Below are positions 44,301 through 54,170 of a DNA stretch of 64,000 nucleotides, in pieces (position 1 is the stretch's first letter; each line of letters begins with the position of its first letter). This DNA is from Arenicellales bacterium (GTDB taxonomy: Bacteria > Pseudomonadota > Gammaproteobacteria > Arenicellales > JAJDZL01). Location of the stretch: positions 1,110,149 through 1,174,148 of the forward strand of contig OX638343.1 of NCBI GenBank assembly GCA_951813075.1, read 5' to 3'. Below the pieces are notes generated by a model. That model ran no database searches. It worked only from the letters and a program-made list of their open reading frames with translations, and had not been told where the DNA came from. Both the position numbers and the translations under genes were made by a program.

Positions 44301-44344
44301 CGTTGCGTACTCATTCGTGTAAACAGTCTGAGCGTTCTAGAAAG

Positions 44345-44710
44345 TCATTCTGAAAGTGTCCCGAGTTTCTCACCATAAGGGGTTTTGAGTGTGTGTTTCC
44401 ATAAACGTTCCAGATTGTAGAACTCGCGAGTCTCGGCAGTCATGACGTGCACCAGCACATCGCCGTAATCCAAAAGAATCCACTGTGCGTACTGTTCACC
44501 TTCGACGCCAATTGGTTTGTATCCGCATTCACGTAGCTCATCGACGACAGTATTCATGATCGACTTGACATGGCGAGTAGATGAACCTGTAACGATCACC
44601 ATGTGATCGGATATGTCGGTCAGTTCTTGAACGTCAAGTACACTGATATTCAGTCCCTTTGCGTTCCCTATCGCTTCCATGATCGCCTCAAGTATGTGGT
44701 TGGAATTCAA
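44345..44710 (-). CDS. rsfS: Ribosomal silencing factor RsfS
   Basis: 121 residues of the Iojap/RsfS family: SDHMVIVTGSSTRHVKSI, GVEGEQYAQWILLDYGDVLVH and ETREFYNLERLW are diagnostic. It binds uL14 and blocks subunit joining when nutrients are low. I use TTG 44710, directly after the nadD stop, because the extra N-terminal helix LEAIMEAIGNAKG matches the family; ATG 44680 with a good GAGG site is the alternative. rlmH and mrdAB, which usually follow, are absent; maf follows instead. Confidence 0.92.
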   Translation of the reverse strand: MNSNHILEAIMEAIGNAKGLNISVLDVQELTDISDHMVIVTGSSTRHVKSIMNTVVDELRECGYKPIGVEGEQYAQWILLDYGDVLVHVMTAETREFYNLERLWKHTLKTPYGEKLGTLSE

Positions 44711-45355
44711 CTATGATGTACCTCTCAAATCGTTGTAGAGATTGTGTTGTTTTATGTATTCATAGACGGTCTCGGGCAACACCCCCGAACAATCGTCTCC
44801 CCTGGATATCCTGTTTCTCAAATCACTCGCCGAAATATCAACCTGATCGACGGTGACATGAAATATGGACCCGGACATTCTTTCGTATAGTTTCCGAGGG
44901 TTTACTTCTAGTGCTCGAAACCACCAGTCCGGAAGTAGATAGGGGAATTTTGTACCCGGGCGACTCATTACTACGATATTCGCAAGTTTCAGAACATCCG
45001 CCCACCAGTACCACCGCTTAATCTGCAAGAATGCATCGATTCCCAGAATCAAGCAAAGTGGAGACAATGCGAATTCACTTCGTAACGAGCGCAGAGTCGT
45101 AACCATATAAGACTTACCAGCCCGTTTGATCTCCCGGTTATCGGCAATCAATTCGGTATAGCAGTCGAGTGCCAGCACCGTCATGTTCCATCGATGTATG
45201 GCGCTGATCTGAGGCTGACTTCGATGCCCGGGGCGAGCATTTGGAATGTATCGGACTTCTGAAATTCCGGTAAAGTCTCGGACATCGAGCACTGGTTTGA
45301 TATGACCAAAATGAATCGGATCAAAGGTACCACCGAATACTCCGATCGGTTTCAT
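44711..45355 (-). CDS. nadD: Nicotinate-nucleotide adenylyltransferase
   Basis: 214 residues. The nucleotidyltransferase motif GVFGGTFDPIHFGH opens the protein; ISASDLRNRISRG near the end holds the ISSTxIR-like element that binds ATP. It joins nicotinate mononucleotide and ATP to deamido-NAD, an essential NAD step. Abuts rsfS (no gap) and follows proA by 83 bases. Confidence 0.94.
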   Translation of the reverse strand: MKPIGVFGGTFDPIHFGHIKPVLDVRDFTGISEVRYIPNARPGHRSQPQISAIHRWNMTVLALDCYTELIADNREIKRAGKSYMVTTLRSLRSEFALSPLCLILGIDAFLQIKRWYWWADVLKLANIVVMSRPGTKFPYLLPDWWFRALEVNPRKLYERMSGSIFHVTVDQVDISASDLRNRISRGDDCSGVLPETVYEYIKQHNLYNDLRGTS

Positions 45356-45438
45356 TTGCGCGACACTTCGTCATCTGTTCCGATTCGGACGACAGCCTGA
45401 TTACACAGGTAGCTGAAGTTGTGGTCAAAGGTCAAAAT

Positions 45439-46719
45439 CTATTCTCTGATTGTGCCGTCTCCATATACGACAAATTTCTGCATCGTGAGTCCTTCGAGTC
45501 CTACCGGTCCGCGAGCGTGAAGTTTGTTGGTACTGATACCGATCTCCGCACCAAGTCCATATTCAAAACCGTCAGCGAATCGTGTTGAAGCGTTGACCAT
45601 GACCGAACTCGAATCTACCTCTCGAAGAAACCGCTGTGCGCGATTGATGCTCTCGGTCACGATTGAGTCGGTGTGTTCCGAACCATATTTCCGGATGTGC
45701 TCGATCGCCTGATCCAGACCGCTAACAACCCGAACCGACAGTATCGGTGCGAGATACTCCTCGTACCAATCACTTTCCTTTGCTGCCAGCATTTCCGGAA
45801 ACATGCGACGACTTGTCTCACAACCCCGAAGTTCAACACCCTTTTCGATCAGCATCGGAACTACCCGCGACAACACATCATCTGACACACTTTCAGCAAC
45901 TAGAAGTGTTTCAATAGCATTGCAGACACCATATCGATTAGTTTTTGCGTTGATCACGATCGGTATTGCCTTTTCCATGTCTGCCGTATCGTCAACATAG
46001 ACGTGACATACGCCGTGGAGGTGTTTGATCACGGGGATTTTGGAATGCGACGCAATTCTCTCAATCAATCCCTTGCCACCGCGTGGGACAATCACGTCGA
46101 TCAGTTTTTCCAATACCACCATTTCGTCAATTGCACTTCTGTCAGTGGTATCGATGTACTGAACCACATCGGAACTGAGTCCGACTGACTCAATACCGGA
46201 CTGCAGACAGGCGACGATCGCCCGGTTTGAATTGAATGCTTCGGATCCTCCCCGGAGAACGACGGCATTACCCGATTTCAGACACAGTCCGCCCGCGTCT
46301 GCTGTCACGTTTGGACGCGATTCGTAGATGATGCCAATCACACCAAGCGGAACGCGCATTCGCCCTACTCGAATACCCGACGGACGCTGAACAATTCCTG
46401 AGATTTCGCCGACTGGATCCGGCAATTCCGCTGTTTGCCTCAGCGCCTCGACCATCAGTGCGATTCTGGAATCAGTCAGTTCCAAACGATCCAGCATGGC
46501 ATCGTCTAGATTTTTTCCGCGACTGAGCTGAAGATCAATTTGATTGGCTTTCTTTATCGCGACCGTGTCGGATTCGATAGAGTTGGCGGCCGTCAGTAGC
46601 GCTTGATTGCGTTGATCGGTCGATGAGCGAGCGAGCGCATGGGACGCCGATCGCGCTGCCGATGCCAATTTAGCTACATGGGCACCGACATCAAATCCCT
46701 GTTGTACCTGTGTGTTCAA
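45439..46719 (-). CDS. proA: Gamma-glutamyl phosphate reductase
   Basis: 426 residues, NADPH-dependent reductase of proline synthesis and member of the aldehyde dehydrogenase superfamily. Catalytic cysteine in [13 protein letters not shown]; also [27 protein letters not shown]-like [13 protein letters not shown], and the C-terminal [20 protein letters not shown]. Placement between holA and nadD occurs in pseudomonads and relatives. ProB is not in the window. The 213 bases before the next gene (46720-46932) contain nothing recognisable. Confidence 0.95.
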   Translation of the reverse strand: MNTQVQQGFDVGAHVAKLASAARSASHALARSSTDQRNQALLTAANSIESDTVAIKKANQIDLQLSRGKNLDDAMLDRLELTDSRIALMVEALRQTAELPDPVGEISGIVQRPSGIRVGRMRVPLGVIGIIYESRPNVTADAGGLCLKSGNAVVLRGGSEAFNSNRAIVACLQSGIESVGLSSDVVQYIDTTDRSAIDEMVVLEKLIDVIVPRGGKGLIERIASHSKIPVIKHLHGVCHVYVDDTADMEKAIPIVINAKTNRYGVCNAIETLLVAESVSDDVLSRVVPMLIEKGVELRGCETSRRMFPEMLAAKESDWYEEYLAPILSVRVVSGLDQAIEHIRKYGSEHTDSIVTESINRAQRFLREVDSSSVMVNASTRFADGFEYGLGAEIGISTNKLHARGPVGLEGLTMQKFVVYGDGTIRE

Positions 46720-46932
46720 TGTAAAGTCTTCTGGTCGGTGTTCAACAGGTATCGAAATTTGTTCAAAGGGGGAATTAATTTTATGTTATCCGAAATATAG
46801 CCGAATCGGACCGTGTCTGTATTCTGACTGAAGTTTCTTAAAGTCTAAATTCCAATGATGTTACGATCGCTGATCAAATGCATATGATTTTATTGTACGC
46901 AACAATCAAGTCTAGTCAATGTTGAACTGTCA

Positions 46933-47994
46933 TCAACGGACATTCGCAAATCTCGCTGTCGGAGCCGGTTTCGTCTTCGATCGACAAATTTCGAGAATGA
47001 TTCGCTCGAATTCGTACCAGATACTACCTCCTATGGGTGGGTCATCCCGTCCCTTAAGAATGCGGTCGGCTCGCGCCAACTGACGCAAAAACTTGGAACC
47101 ACCTTCAACTCCAAGTCTTCTAGCCGCGTTCGTAATCAGCTTCTCACGGGATCTCCAAATTCGCAACTCTTTGAATATCGGTGCCAGAGGTAACCGCTCG
47201 TCGGATGCAACAGCAACCCTGTAGACAATTCTGGCTTCCCGTGCCATTGTCAGCAGTACTACCACAGGTTCTGTCCCTTCAGTTTTCAATATATGCAGCA
47301 GACGAACGGCTCGTGCGGAATCACCTGCCAGACAACAGTCAATCAGCGCAAATACGTTAAACCTTGCCTGATCGACAACCATCCGTTCAAGTCTATCAAG
47401 CGTCAGACGACTTCCGTCATAACCCATTTTGAGTTTCTGCATCTCATTCGCGGCAGCTAGCATATTGCCTTCGAAATAGTACGCGAATCGGCTGATTGTG
47501 TCGCTCTCGTAAGTGATTTTGTTACGGTCGAAAAATCCCTTTATCCACTCCTGAAACTGTCTGAAGTTCAATTCCGGATTATCCACCGCGACGGCATCTT
47601 CGTGGAATGACTTGAACCATTTCGAATTGCGTGCAGCAGCGTCCATTGCCCCACCGATAACAAGCACCGTATTATCGGAATCCTGATTCTGCAGGCAGGC
47701 TGTCAGTGCTGCCGCGCCTTGCTGACCTGGACGCCCACTGGCAGGCAGTCTTAACTCGATGAGTTTTCTTGAGGCAAACAGAGATTGTTCAGTCAGGTAG
47801 TCATTCAGCATCTGCCAGTTGAAATCCTCATTCGCACTCATCACGATTCGTTCCGAGTAACCCTGCTCTTTCGCATACTCTCGAATGACACTACAACATC
47901 GCTCGACTAAAAAAGGCTCTCTGCCATAAACAAAATATCGGGGTTCAACTTTTTCCTTGAGTCGTTGAACGAGTGCGATTCTATCCAATAGCAT
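46933..47994 (-). CDS. holA: DNA polymerase III delta subunit
   Basis: 353 residues. N-terminal RecA-like fold with RYFVYGREPFLVERC, a central lid domain with GNMLAAANEMQKLKM and a C-terminal collar domain. HolA is the wrench of the clamp loader that opens the sliding clamp. Low primary conservation is normal for the family; the location between lptE and proA/nadD supports the call. Starts 20 bases after the lptE stop. Confidence 0.92.
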   Translation of the reverse strand: MLLDRIALVQRLKEKVEPRYFVYGREPFLVERCCSVIREYAKEQGYSERIVMSANEDFNWQMLNDYLTEQSLFASRKLIELRLPASGRPGQQGAAALTACLQNQDSDNTVLVIGGAMDAAARNSKWFKSFHEDAVAVDNPELNFRQFQEWIKGFFDRNKITYESDTISRFAYYFEGNMLAAANEMQKLKMGYDGSRLTLDRLERMVVDQARFNVFALIDCCLAGDSARAVRLLHILKTEGTEPVVVLLTMAREARIVYRVAVASDERLPLAPIFKELRIWRSREKLITNAARRLGVEGGSKFLRQLARADRILKGRDDPPIGGSIWYEFERIILEICRSKTKPAPTARFANVR

Positions 47995-48014
47995 GCCGAC
48001 TCCGGTTGAGATCT

Positions 48015-48536
48015 CTATGTCCCTTGCGTCAACGCCACCAGACGATCCGCCAATAGATTCGCTACCCGCTTACGCGATCGCTGCAGGGCGGCCCTGGTTG
48101 CGGCGTCGCGCACGGTCTCTCGCACACCAATTCTTGAATAATCGGTTGATATGGCGATCGTCTGAGACGCAACCAATTCATCCTGACCATTTTTTGTTAA
48201 TTGGAACTTGATCGAGTAATTCAAGGCTCTGATATCCAAGTCCAACGAATCGTCTACGAGATCAAAATCGTAATCGTTGTATTGTTCGTCGAATATCTCG
48301 ACGTGGTAGTCACCACCATGCTCGACAAGGTTGAATTCGCGCCTGGCCAAGCTTTCAGCCAGATTCACTCGAAACTCGGGAACAGAAGTCCGAATGGTTA
48401 TTGAAAACTCATAATTGACTGAAGTTGTTGGCGGTGCACCGTCCGAACCGCGCAAATGAAATCCACAACCTGACAACATCAATGCTGCAATTGCTGAAAC
48501 CGCAAACTTAAAAACAGGCTTCAAACTGAACCTCAT
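48015..48536 (-). CDS. lptE: LPS-assembly lipoprotein LptE
   Basis: 173 residues with a lipoprotein signal: AVSAIAALMLSGCGFHLRG, lipobox LSGC with the modified Cys at about 24, and the family-typical GFHLRG right after it. LptE plugs LptD in the outer membrane for lipopolysaccharide export. The start overlaps the leuS stop by 4 bases (ATGA), the conserved leuS-lptE-holA order. Confidence 0.93.
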   Translation of the reverse strand: MRFSLKPVFKFAVSAIAALMLSGCGFHLRGSDGAPPTTSVNYEFSITIRTSVPEFRVNLAESLARREFNLVEHGGDYHVEIFDEQYNDYDFDLVDDSLDLDIRALNYSIKFQLTKNGQDELVASQTIAISTDYSRIGVRETVRDAATRAALQRSRKRVANLLADRLVALTQGT

Positions 48537-51034
48537 ATGATTACATTGACCATCCTCTCGGGGATGATGATTACCTTACGGACTGGCTTTCCAGCGACAT
48601 GCCTTTGAACGCCCGCATTCTCGAGCGCGATCGTCGAGATCTGCTCATCAGAAGCGTTGACATTGATTTCGATCTGACCGCGTAGCCGACCATTTACCTG
48701 TACCGGCATAGTCATAACTGACTGCACCAAAGCTGAACTGTCTACTAGCGGCCACGGTGCGTCGATCAACGGCTCGGAGAAACCAAGTCGAATCCATAAT
48801 TCATGACATATGTGCGGGGCGATCGGTGCCAGCACGCGCAGCAATATAAAAATCGCTTCCGCTACCGCACGCAACCGCTCGGTTGATTCGGTTACCTCGT
48901 TGTTCGCGTCGAATGTCGAAACGGAATTCACAATTTCCATACACGCGGCGATCGCAGTGTTGTATTGATGCCGATTGAAATCTTGACTGATCCGTTGCAG
49001 CAACTGATGGGTTCGCAACCTCAACTCTCTGACCGCGTCTTCTTCGATTTCGAATGCCCAATCGAAATTGTCCAGACTGCCGCGGCCATCCGGTTTGCAG
49101 ATTTTCTTGATGTGTTCCTGAAATCTGCTGACGAGCGTCCAGAGACGATTCAGGAAACGATAAGCACCTCCCAATGCCTCGTCATTCCATTCCAGAGTCT
49201 GATGGGGAGGCGAAGCGAATAAAACAAAAAGTCGCACGCTGTCAGCACCGAATCTATCGATCATCTGTTGTGGGTCAACCACATTGCCTACTGACTTCGA
49301 CATCTTCGACCCATCTTTCAGAACCATGCCCTGCGTCAGCAGATTGGTAAATGGTTCGTCGGAATCGATCAAACCCAAATCGCGCATCATCTTGTGATAC
49401 ATCCGTGCGTAGAGAAGGTGCAACACCGCATGTTCGATGCCACCGATGTAATGATCAACCGGTAGCCAGTAATTTGCGCGGTGATCGACCTTGGACTCTG
49501 CTCCCGGACAACAGAATCTGGCAAAATACCAAGAAGATTCGACAAAAGTATCGAACGTATCGGTCTCGCGCCTGCCCGGTAGATTCGTTCCCGGTACTTC
49601 AGCATCCAAAAACGCCGGATCATCTCTGATAGGTGATTGCACACCCTTGAACTCGACATTCTCCGGCAAAACGACTGGAAGATCCTCATCCGGCACCGGG
49701 CGAGGATTACCGTCCGCATCGTAAATCACCGGAACAGGACATCCCCAGTATCGCTGTCTGGAAACACCCCAATCGCGCAAACGATAATTGATCTTGCGGT
49801 CACCGTTGGCATGCTGCGTAAGATAGTCAGCGGTCGCATCAAAGCATGATTCAAAGTCGAGACCATCAAATTGTCCGGAATTACACGATTCAGTACCGAC
49901 TTTGTCCACATAGGCACCTTCATCAAGATCTACATCACCACCGGCCGGTCGCACCACTTTACGAATCTCCAGATCGTATTTAAGGGCAAACTCCCAATCC
50001 CGTTGATCATGCCCTGGCACTGCCATGATGGCACCTGTTCCATAGGTAATTAGTACGAAGTTAGCGATGAAAATCGGGATTCTCTCCCCACTGACTGGAT
50101 GAATCGCACTGATTGGCAGACGCAGGCCGATTTTTTCCATAGTCTCTATGGAAGCTTCGGACGTGTTGAACTTTTTACATGATTCGATGAATTCCGCAAT
50201 TTCCGGGTCTGCATTCGCGTAGTGTTGAGCCAACGGATATTCCGGCGCAATCGCAGTGTATGTAATGCCCATGATGGTATCAGGTCGAGTGGTAAACACA
50301 CGCATCGGTGGATGCCCATCCTCAACCTCGATATCGAACTCGACACCTTCGGAGCGGCCGATCCAATTTCTTTGCATCGTCTTGACCGATTCCGGCCAGC
50401 CCGTCATCTTGTCCAGTTCATCAAGCAGTTCATCGGCATAAGCAGTGATTCGAATGAACCATTGCGGTATCTCCCTTTTTTCGACCAAAGCCCCGGACCG
50501 CCATCCTCGCCCGGTACTGTCAACCTGTTCGTTGGCGAGTACGGTTTGCTCCACCGGGTCCCAATTGACAACCGCCAACTTGCGATAGGCAAGGTTCTTT
50601 TCAATCAACCGTGTAAAGAACCACTGCTCCCATCGGTAATAATCGGGTTTGCAGGTTGCAAGTTCACGCGACCAGTCATAAGCGAAACCAAGTCGCTTCA
50701 ACTGACGTTTCATATCGGCGATATTTTCGTCAGTCCATTTGGCAGCGGGCACGCCTTTGGCGATTGCAGCATTTTCCGCAGGAAGTCCGAATGCGTCCCA
50801 GCCCATGGGTTGGAGAACATTCTTACCAAGCATCCTTTGGTATCGGCTCATCGCATCGCCGATTGAGTAGTTCCGCACATGCCCCATGTGCAATGCACCG
50901 GATGGGTACGGAAACATACTAAGGCAATAGAATTTCTCCCGGTTGGGATCTTCTGTTACTTCAAAACTCCGATTGTCAGCCCAAAACTGCTGAGCGGCAG
51001 TTTCTACCTGCGCGGGGGTATATTCATCAGTCAT
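48533..51034 (-). CDS. leuS: Leucyl-tRNA synthetase
   Basis: 833 residues from ATG 51034 (a TTG three codons earlier is less likely). Class I signatures: FPYPSGALHMGHVRNY (HIGH-type) at about 42 and DGSKMSKSVGNVVDP (KMSKS); an editing domain between about 220 and 420 includes VFTTRPDTIMGITY, which contacts mischarged amino acids. C-terminal anticodon-binding and tRNA-contact domains are complete. Charges tRNA-Leu. Long open frames on the opposite strand within this gene are not real genes. Confidence 0.97.
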   Translation of the reverse strand: MTDEYTPAQVETAAQQFWADNRSFEVTEDPNREKFYCLSMFPYPSGALHMGHVRNYSIGDAMSRYQRMLGKNVLQPMGWDAFGLPAENAAIAKGVPAAKWTDENIADMKRQLKRLGFAYDWSRELATCKPDYYRWEQWFFTRLIEKNLAYRKLAVVNWDPVEQTVLANEQVDSTGRGWRSGALVEKREIPQWFIRITAYADELLDELDKMTGWPESVKTMQRNWIGRSEGVEFDIEVEDGHPPMRVFTTRPDTIMGITYTAIAPEYPLAQHYANADPEIAEFIESCKKFNTSEASIETMEKIGLRLPISAIHPVSGERIPIFIANFVLITYGTGAIMAVPGHDQRDWEFALKYDLEIRKVVRPAGGDVDLDEGAYVDKVGTESCNSGQFDGLDFESCFDATADYLTQHANGDRKINYRLRDWGVSRQRYWGCPVPVIYDADGNPRPVPDEDLPVVLPENVEFKGVQSPIRDDPAFLDAEVPGTNLPGRRETDTFDTFVESSWYFARFCCPGAESKVDHRANYWLPVDHYIGGIEHAVLHLLYARMYHKMMRDLGLIDSDEPFTNLLTQGMVLKDGSKMSKSVGNVVDPQQMIDRFGADSVRLFVLFASPPHQTLEWNDEALGGAYRFLNRLWTLVSRFQEHIKKICKPDGRGSLDNFDWAFEIEEDAVRELRLRTHQLLQRISQDFNRHQYNTAIAACMEIVNSVSTFDANNEVTESTERLRAVAEAIFILLRVLAPIAPHICHELWIRLGFSEPLIDAPWPLVDSSALVQSVMTMPVQVNGRLRGQIEINVNASDEQISTIALENAGVQRHVAGKPVRKVIIIPERMVNVII

Positions 51035-51152
51035 GATGGACAATTATTTTATCAGTATTGATGCGGATGAACGCTGATCTATGGAAAACCATGCGGTCTC
51101 ACAAGACTGAACTGACAAGATATCGACAAACTCAATCATAACGCTGGCAACA

Positions 51153-53426
51153 TCACAGGTCCGAGCGGTCGCAATTTGTAACGCGCTTCGGGGCTGTTCC
51201 TTTCACAAATGGAATCCTTCGCCCATCGTTACAACCGACTCCTGCCTTAAATCCTGTTTTGGGATCGATTTCGACAAATTCAATTGAATGACTCGCTCCG
51301 AGTTCCAGCGGTTGCAAATTCAGCTTTCTCATCATTGATGACCAGACAGCCAGCGCACCTTTCGACCCGGTAAGCCCAGTTGGACGATTGTCGTCGCGGC
51401 CAACCCAGACTATCCCCAGCATATTACCCGAAATTCCAACGAACCAACTATCTCGATAATCGTCAGTGGTGCCGGTTTTGCCAGCCAGAGTCAGAGAGGC
51501 CGGAAAAGTGTCCAAAAGCCGCCTGCCTGTACCATTGGATACCGTTTCCTGCATGGCGAAAAGCGCAAGGTACGCAAGCTCGGCAGGTACCACTGATTGA
51601 GCACGGAGTCTGGTTTGAACTAAGTTTTCCCCTGAATTATCGGCAATCGCGGAAATTACCCGAAGTCCCGTCAGGTAACCAAAATTGGCTAACGCCTGAT
51701 ACAACTGCGCCACCTGCATCGGCGAAAGTTCCACCGACCCAAGCAACATCGACGGATAAATTGGACCCTTGACCGGTACCCCTAACCGACGTAATTTCCT
51801 GGCGACTGAGTCGACTCCGATTTCGGTGCCAACTCGCGCAGCTGGTACGTTTCGAGATTTTGCCAACGCCTCGAGAATAGTAATGTTTCCCAAGAATTCT
51901 TTGTCGAAGTTTTGTGGCGACCAGAATTTTCCATCTTCGGTCTTATAAGAAAATTTCTTGTCGGCAACCAGACTACCCAGCGTCCACTTGGAATCTTCCA
52001 TGAACGCGCTGAGATAGACAAATGGTTTGATCAGTGAGCCGATTGGTCGATATGCGTCAAGCGCTCGGTTGAACGTTCCAGCATATGCCGTTCTGCCACC
52101 GACAACCGCCAGAATTTCACCGTCATCCGGACGAACCACTAAAATCGCTCCTTCAAGTGTGCCAGCCGGAATCCCATGTCGCTTCTCAATTGCTGTTAAC
52201 TCGGTTGCAAGTGAATTTTCCGCCGCGCGCTGCACTTCAATGTCCATTGTTGTAAACACTGAAAAATCGCCTTCTGTCAGACCTTCTGCTGAAATCTTGT
52301 CGGACAATTGCCGAAGCACAACATCCGAAAACGATGTGAATTCCCTCCTAATTCGCTTTTTTGAGATCGCCAGGTCAAGCGGTGCATTGACATACTTATT
52401 GAAGGTATCCTGCGAAATCAATCCATCCTTGCTCATGATGTTTAGAACTACATCACGGCGTTTCTGCGCTCGTTTCGGGTTGCGGATAGGATTGTAGGAG
52501 CTAGGTGCCTTGATCATACCGACAAGCTGTGCTATTTCCGCCGCGTTCAGTTCAGAAAGCGGTCGTCCGAACAGAAATTGACTTCCAAGTCCGAATCCAT
52601 GAATTGCACGTTTGCTGTCCTGCCCCAGAAATACCTCGTTGCAGTACGCTTCCAGAATCTGATGTTTCTCAAGTCTGATTTCGATTACCAGTGCCATTGC
52701 GATTTCAAGCAATTTACGTTGATAAGTTCGCTCATCCCTCCCGTAGATGTTCTTGATCAGTTGCTGCGTCAGGGTGCTACCGCCTTGTACGATTCTTCCC
52801 GCTGTCAGATTTGCCCACGCTGCGCGCAGGATCGCCAGAAAATCAATACCGTGGTGCTGGGTGAAATTTCTATCCTCAACTGCGACCAATGTCGCGAGCA
52901 ACAACTTCGGTATATCTTCCAAATTCTGTAAAGATCGGTCTTCATGCTGCAATTGCGACAGACTTCCAATCAAAACCGGCTTGAGCCTTATCAGCGAAAT
53001 CCCAGAACCGGTTTTACGATCTGTAATCTGAGCAATCTTGCCTTGGTTTATCTGTATACGCGCAGATACTGATCTTCGGGGTCCGTCCCAAAATTGGAAT
53101 TTTCTGGAAACCAGATCAATTGTGTCACGGTTTTTGTTGAATTCACCCGGTAAATTCGGGCGCGGAACTTTTCTGTAGCCCAGACCCTGCAATCGCCGTT
53201 GAAGTTGATCAGCAGAAATCGGAAAGCCCGGATAAATTTCGGTGGAACGACTGTAGATGTGAACCGGAATGTCCCAGAGCTGGCGGTCAAACCGCTCTCG
53301 AATCTGATGATCAATCCAGAAGAACCCAGCGACGACACCGATTACAGCAAGAGAAATCGTCCACGCTAAAAATCTGACCAGCAGACTTCTGATCAGACCT
53401 TTGGAACGACGTTTTTTCTTTTTCAA
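51153..53426 (-). CDS. mrcB: Penicillin-binding protein 1B
   Basis: 757 residues, a bifunctional class A PBP. Basic cytoplasmic tail, membrane helix (about 14-34), UB2H regulatory domain (YSRSTEIYPGFPISADQLQ onward), glycosyltransferase with AVEDRNFTQHHGIDF and GGSTLTQQLIKN, then transpeptidase with PIGSLIKPFVY (active Ser in SLIK), SRN and KTGTTDDYRD. The UB2H domain, where the activator LpoB binds in enterobacteria, identifies PBP1b and not 1a. It polymerises and cross-links peptidoglycan. Begins at a TTG (53426) with a lysine-rich start; no ATG is available nearby. Confidence 0.93.
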   Translation of the reverse strand: MKKKKRRSKGLIRSLLVRFLAWTISLAVIGVVAGFFWIDHQIRERFDRQLWDIPVHIYSRSTEIYPGFPISADQLQRRLQGLGYRKVPRPNLPGEFNKNRDTIDLVSRKFQFWDGPRRSVSARIQINQGKIAQITDRKTGSGISLIRLKPVLIGSLSQLQHEDRSLQNLEDIPKLLLATLVAVEDRNFTQHHGIDFLAILRAAWANLTAGRIVQGGSTLTQQLIKNIYGRDERTYQRKLLEIAMALVIEIRLEKHQILEAYCNEVFLGQDSKRAIHGFGLGSQFLFGRPLSELNAAEIAQLVGMIKAPSSYNPIRNPKRAQKRRDVVLNIMSKDGLISQDTFNKYVNAPLDLAISKKRIRREFTSFSDVVLRQLSDKISAEGLTEGDFSVFTTMDIEVQRAAENSLATELTAIEKRHGIPAGTLEGAILVVRPDDGEILAVVGGRTAYAGTFNRALDAYRPIGSLIKPFVYLSAFMEDSKWTLGSLVADKKFSYKTEDGKFWSPQNFDKEFLGNITILEALAKSRNVPAARVGTEIGVDSVARKLRRLGVPVKGPIYPSMLLGSVELSPMQVAQLYQALANFGYLTGLRVISAIADNSGENLVQTRLRAQSVVPAELAYLALFAMQETVSNGTGRRLLDTFPASLTLAGKTGTTDDYRDSWFVGISGNMLGIVWVGRDDNRPTGLTGSKGALAVWSSMMRKLNLQPLELGASHSIEFVEIDPKTGFKAGVGCNDGRRIPFVKGTAPKRVTNCDRSDL

Positions 53427-53475
53427 TTCGGTAGTGGGACTTCAGTTGACGGCCAAAGCAATGCCGTCCATCGCG

Positions 53476-53790
53476 TCAATCCGCTACAAGCTGTGTAGAA
53501 CAACTCCAGCAGATTTCAAAATTGACTGGATTCAACTGACCGCACTCCGGGCATGCGGATTCACTGTCCACGCCTTGTGCTAGCTGACACTCATTTACAA
53601 CTGCCAGTGCATTGTCTTCGTCCTGGTCTTTCTCCACCCAGACTTCCGGCCATGTGTGAGTAAATGGCAGTTCTCCGACTGCGCCATTGGAGAATTCATT
53701 AAACACATGTGCCGCGATACCGTTTTCTCGAATACGATTGCAGACGAGATGCGCGTCGGCGAGATTTTCGGCTATATAGACTCTGATCAA
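53476..53790 (-). CDS. DUF2007 protein with zinc ribbon
   Basis: 104 residues. The N-terminal 70 match DUF2007 (putative signal transducing protein): MIRVYIAENLADAHLV, GIAAHVFNEFSNGAVG-type strands and LPFTHTWPEVWVEKDQD. The C-terminal third has a zinc ribbon, CPECGQLNPVN with a second CWSC pair. Related to the domain that senses or binds PII-like partners, but no function is known. It starts within the stop of the MazG-like gene (ATGA overlap). Confidence 0.8.
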   Translation of the reverse strand: MIRVYIAENLADAHLVCNRIRENGIAAHVFNEFSNGAVGELPFTHTWPEVWVEKDQDEDNALAVVNECQLAQGVDSESACPECGQLNPVNFEICWSCSTQLVAD

Positions 53791-54170
53791 GACTTGAATT
53801 CTGAGTATTTCAGGGCACTGCCTCGAGCCTGTTCGGCAGGATATTTTTTGGCATTAATCTGAATTTTCCTATCCGTCGCCTTCAGCAAATCAATATCCAG
53901 TCGGTCGCAAATTCGAATCAGGTAGTTCATCACATCGGCGGCTTCTTCCTCGACGCGCTGCTTTTGATCAGGGTCGAGATTCAGGCTCTGCTCTTCGGAC
54001 AACCATTGGAAAATCTCAACCAGTTCTGAAGCCTCCACCACCAATGCCATTGATAGATTTTTCGGAGAGTGAAACTGCTCCCAGTCTCTTTCATCCACGA
54101 AATCGCGAATTTTCCGAACCAGATCATCGAATTCAACATTCTCATTTGAGTTTGTCGACAAGACGGTCAA
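53787..54170 (-). CDS. MazG-like nucleotide pyrophosphohydrolase
   Basis: 127 residues of the all-alpha NTP pyrophosphatase superfamily (RS21-C6/dCTPase-like). Metal-binding EASELVEIFQW and EEAADVMNYLIRICD give the ExxE...ExxD set. Cleaves (possibly modified) dNTPs to monophosphates, a house-cleaning role. The TTG start at 54170 overlaps the TGA of the cyclopropane synthase gene; the DUF2007 gene overlaps its own stop, so three genes are coupled. Confidence 0.88.
   Translation of the reverse strand: MTVLSTNSNENVEFDDLVRKIRDFVDERDWEQFHSPKNLSMALVVEASELVEIFQWLSEEQSLNLDPDQKQRVEEEAADVMNYLIRICDRLDIDLLKATDRKIQINAKKYPAEQARGSALKYSEFKS

Noticed and set aside
50222..50866. Long plus-strand open frame of 214 codons
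   Set aside because: Lies entirely inside leuS on the opposite strand, with no ribosome site and no family likeness.
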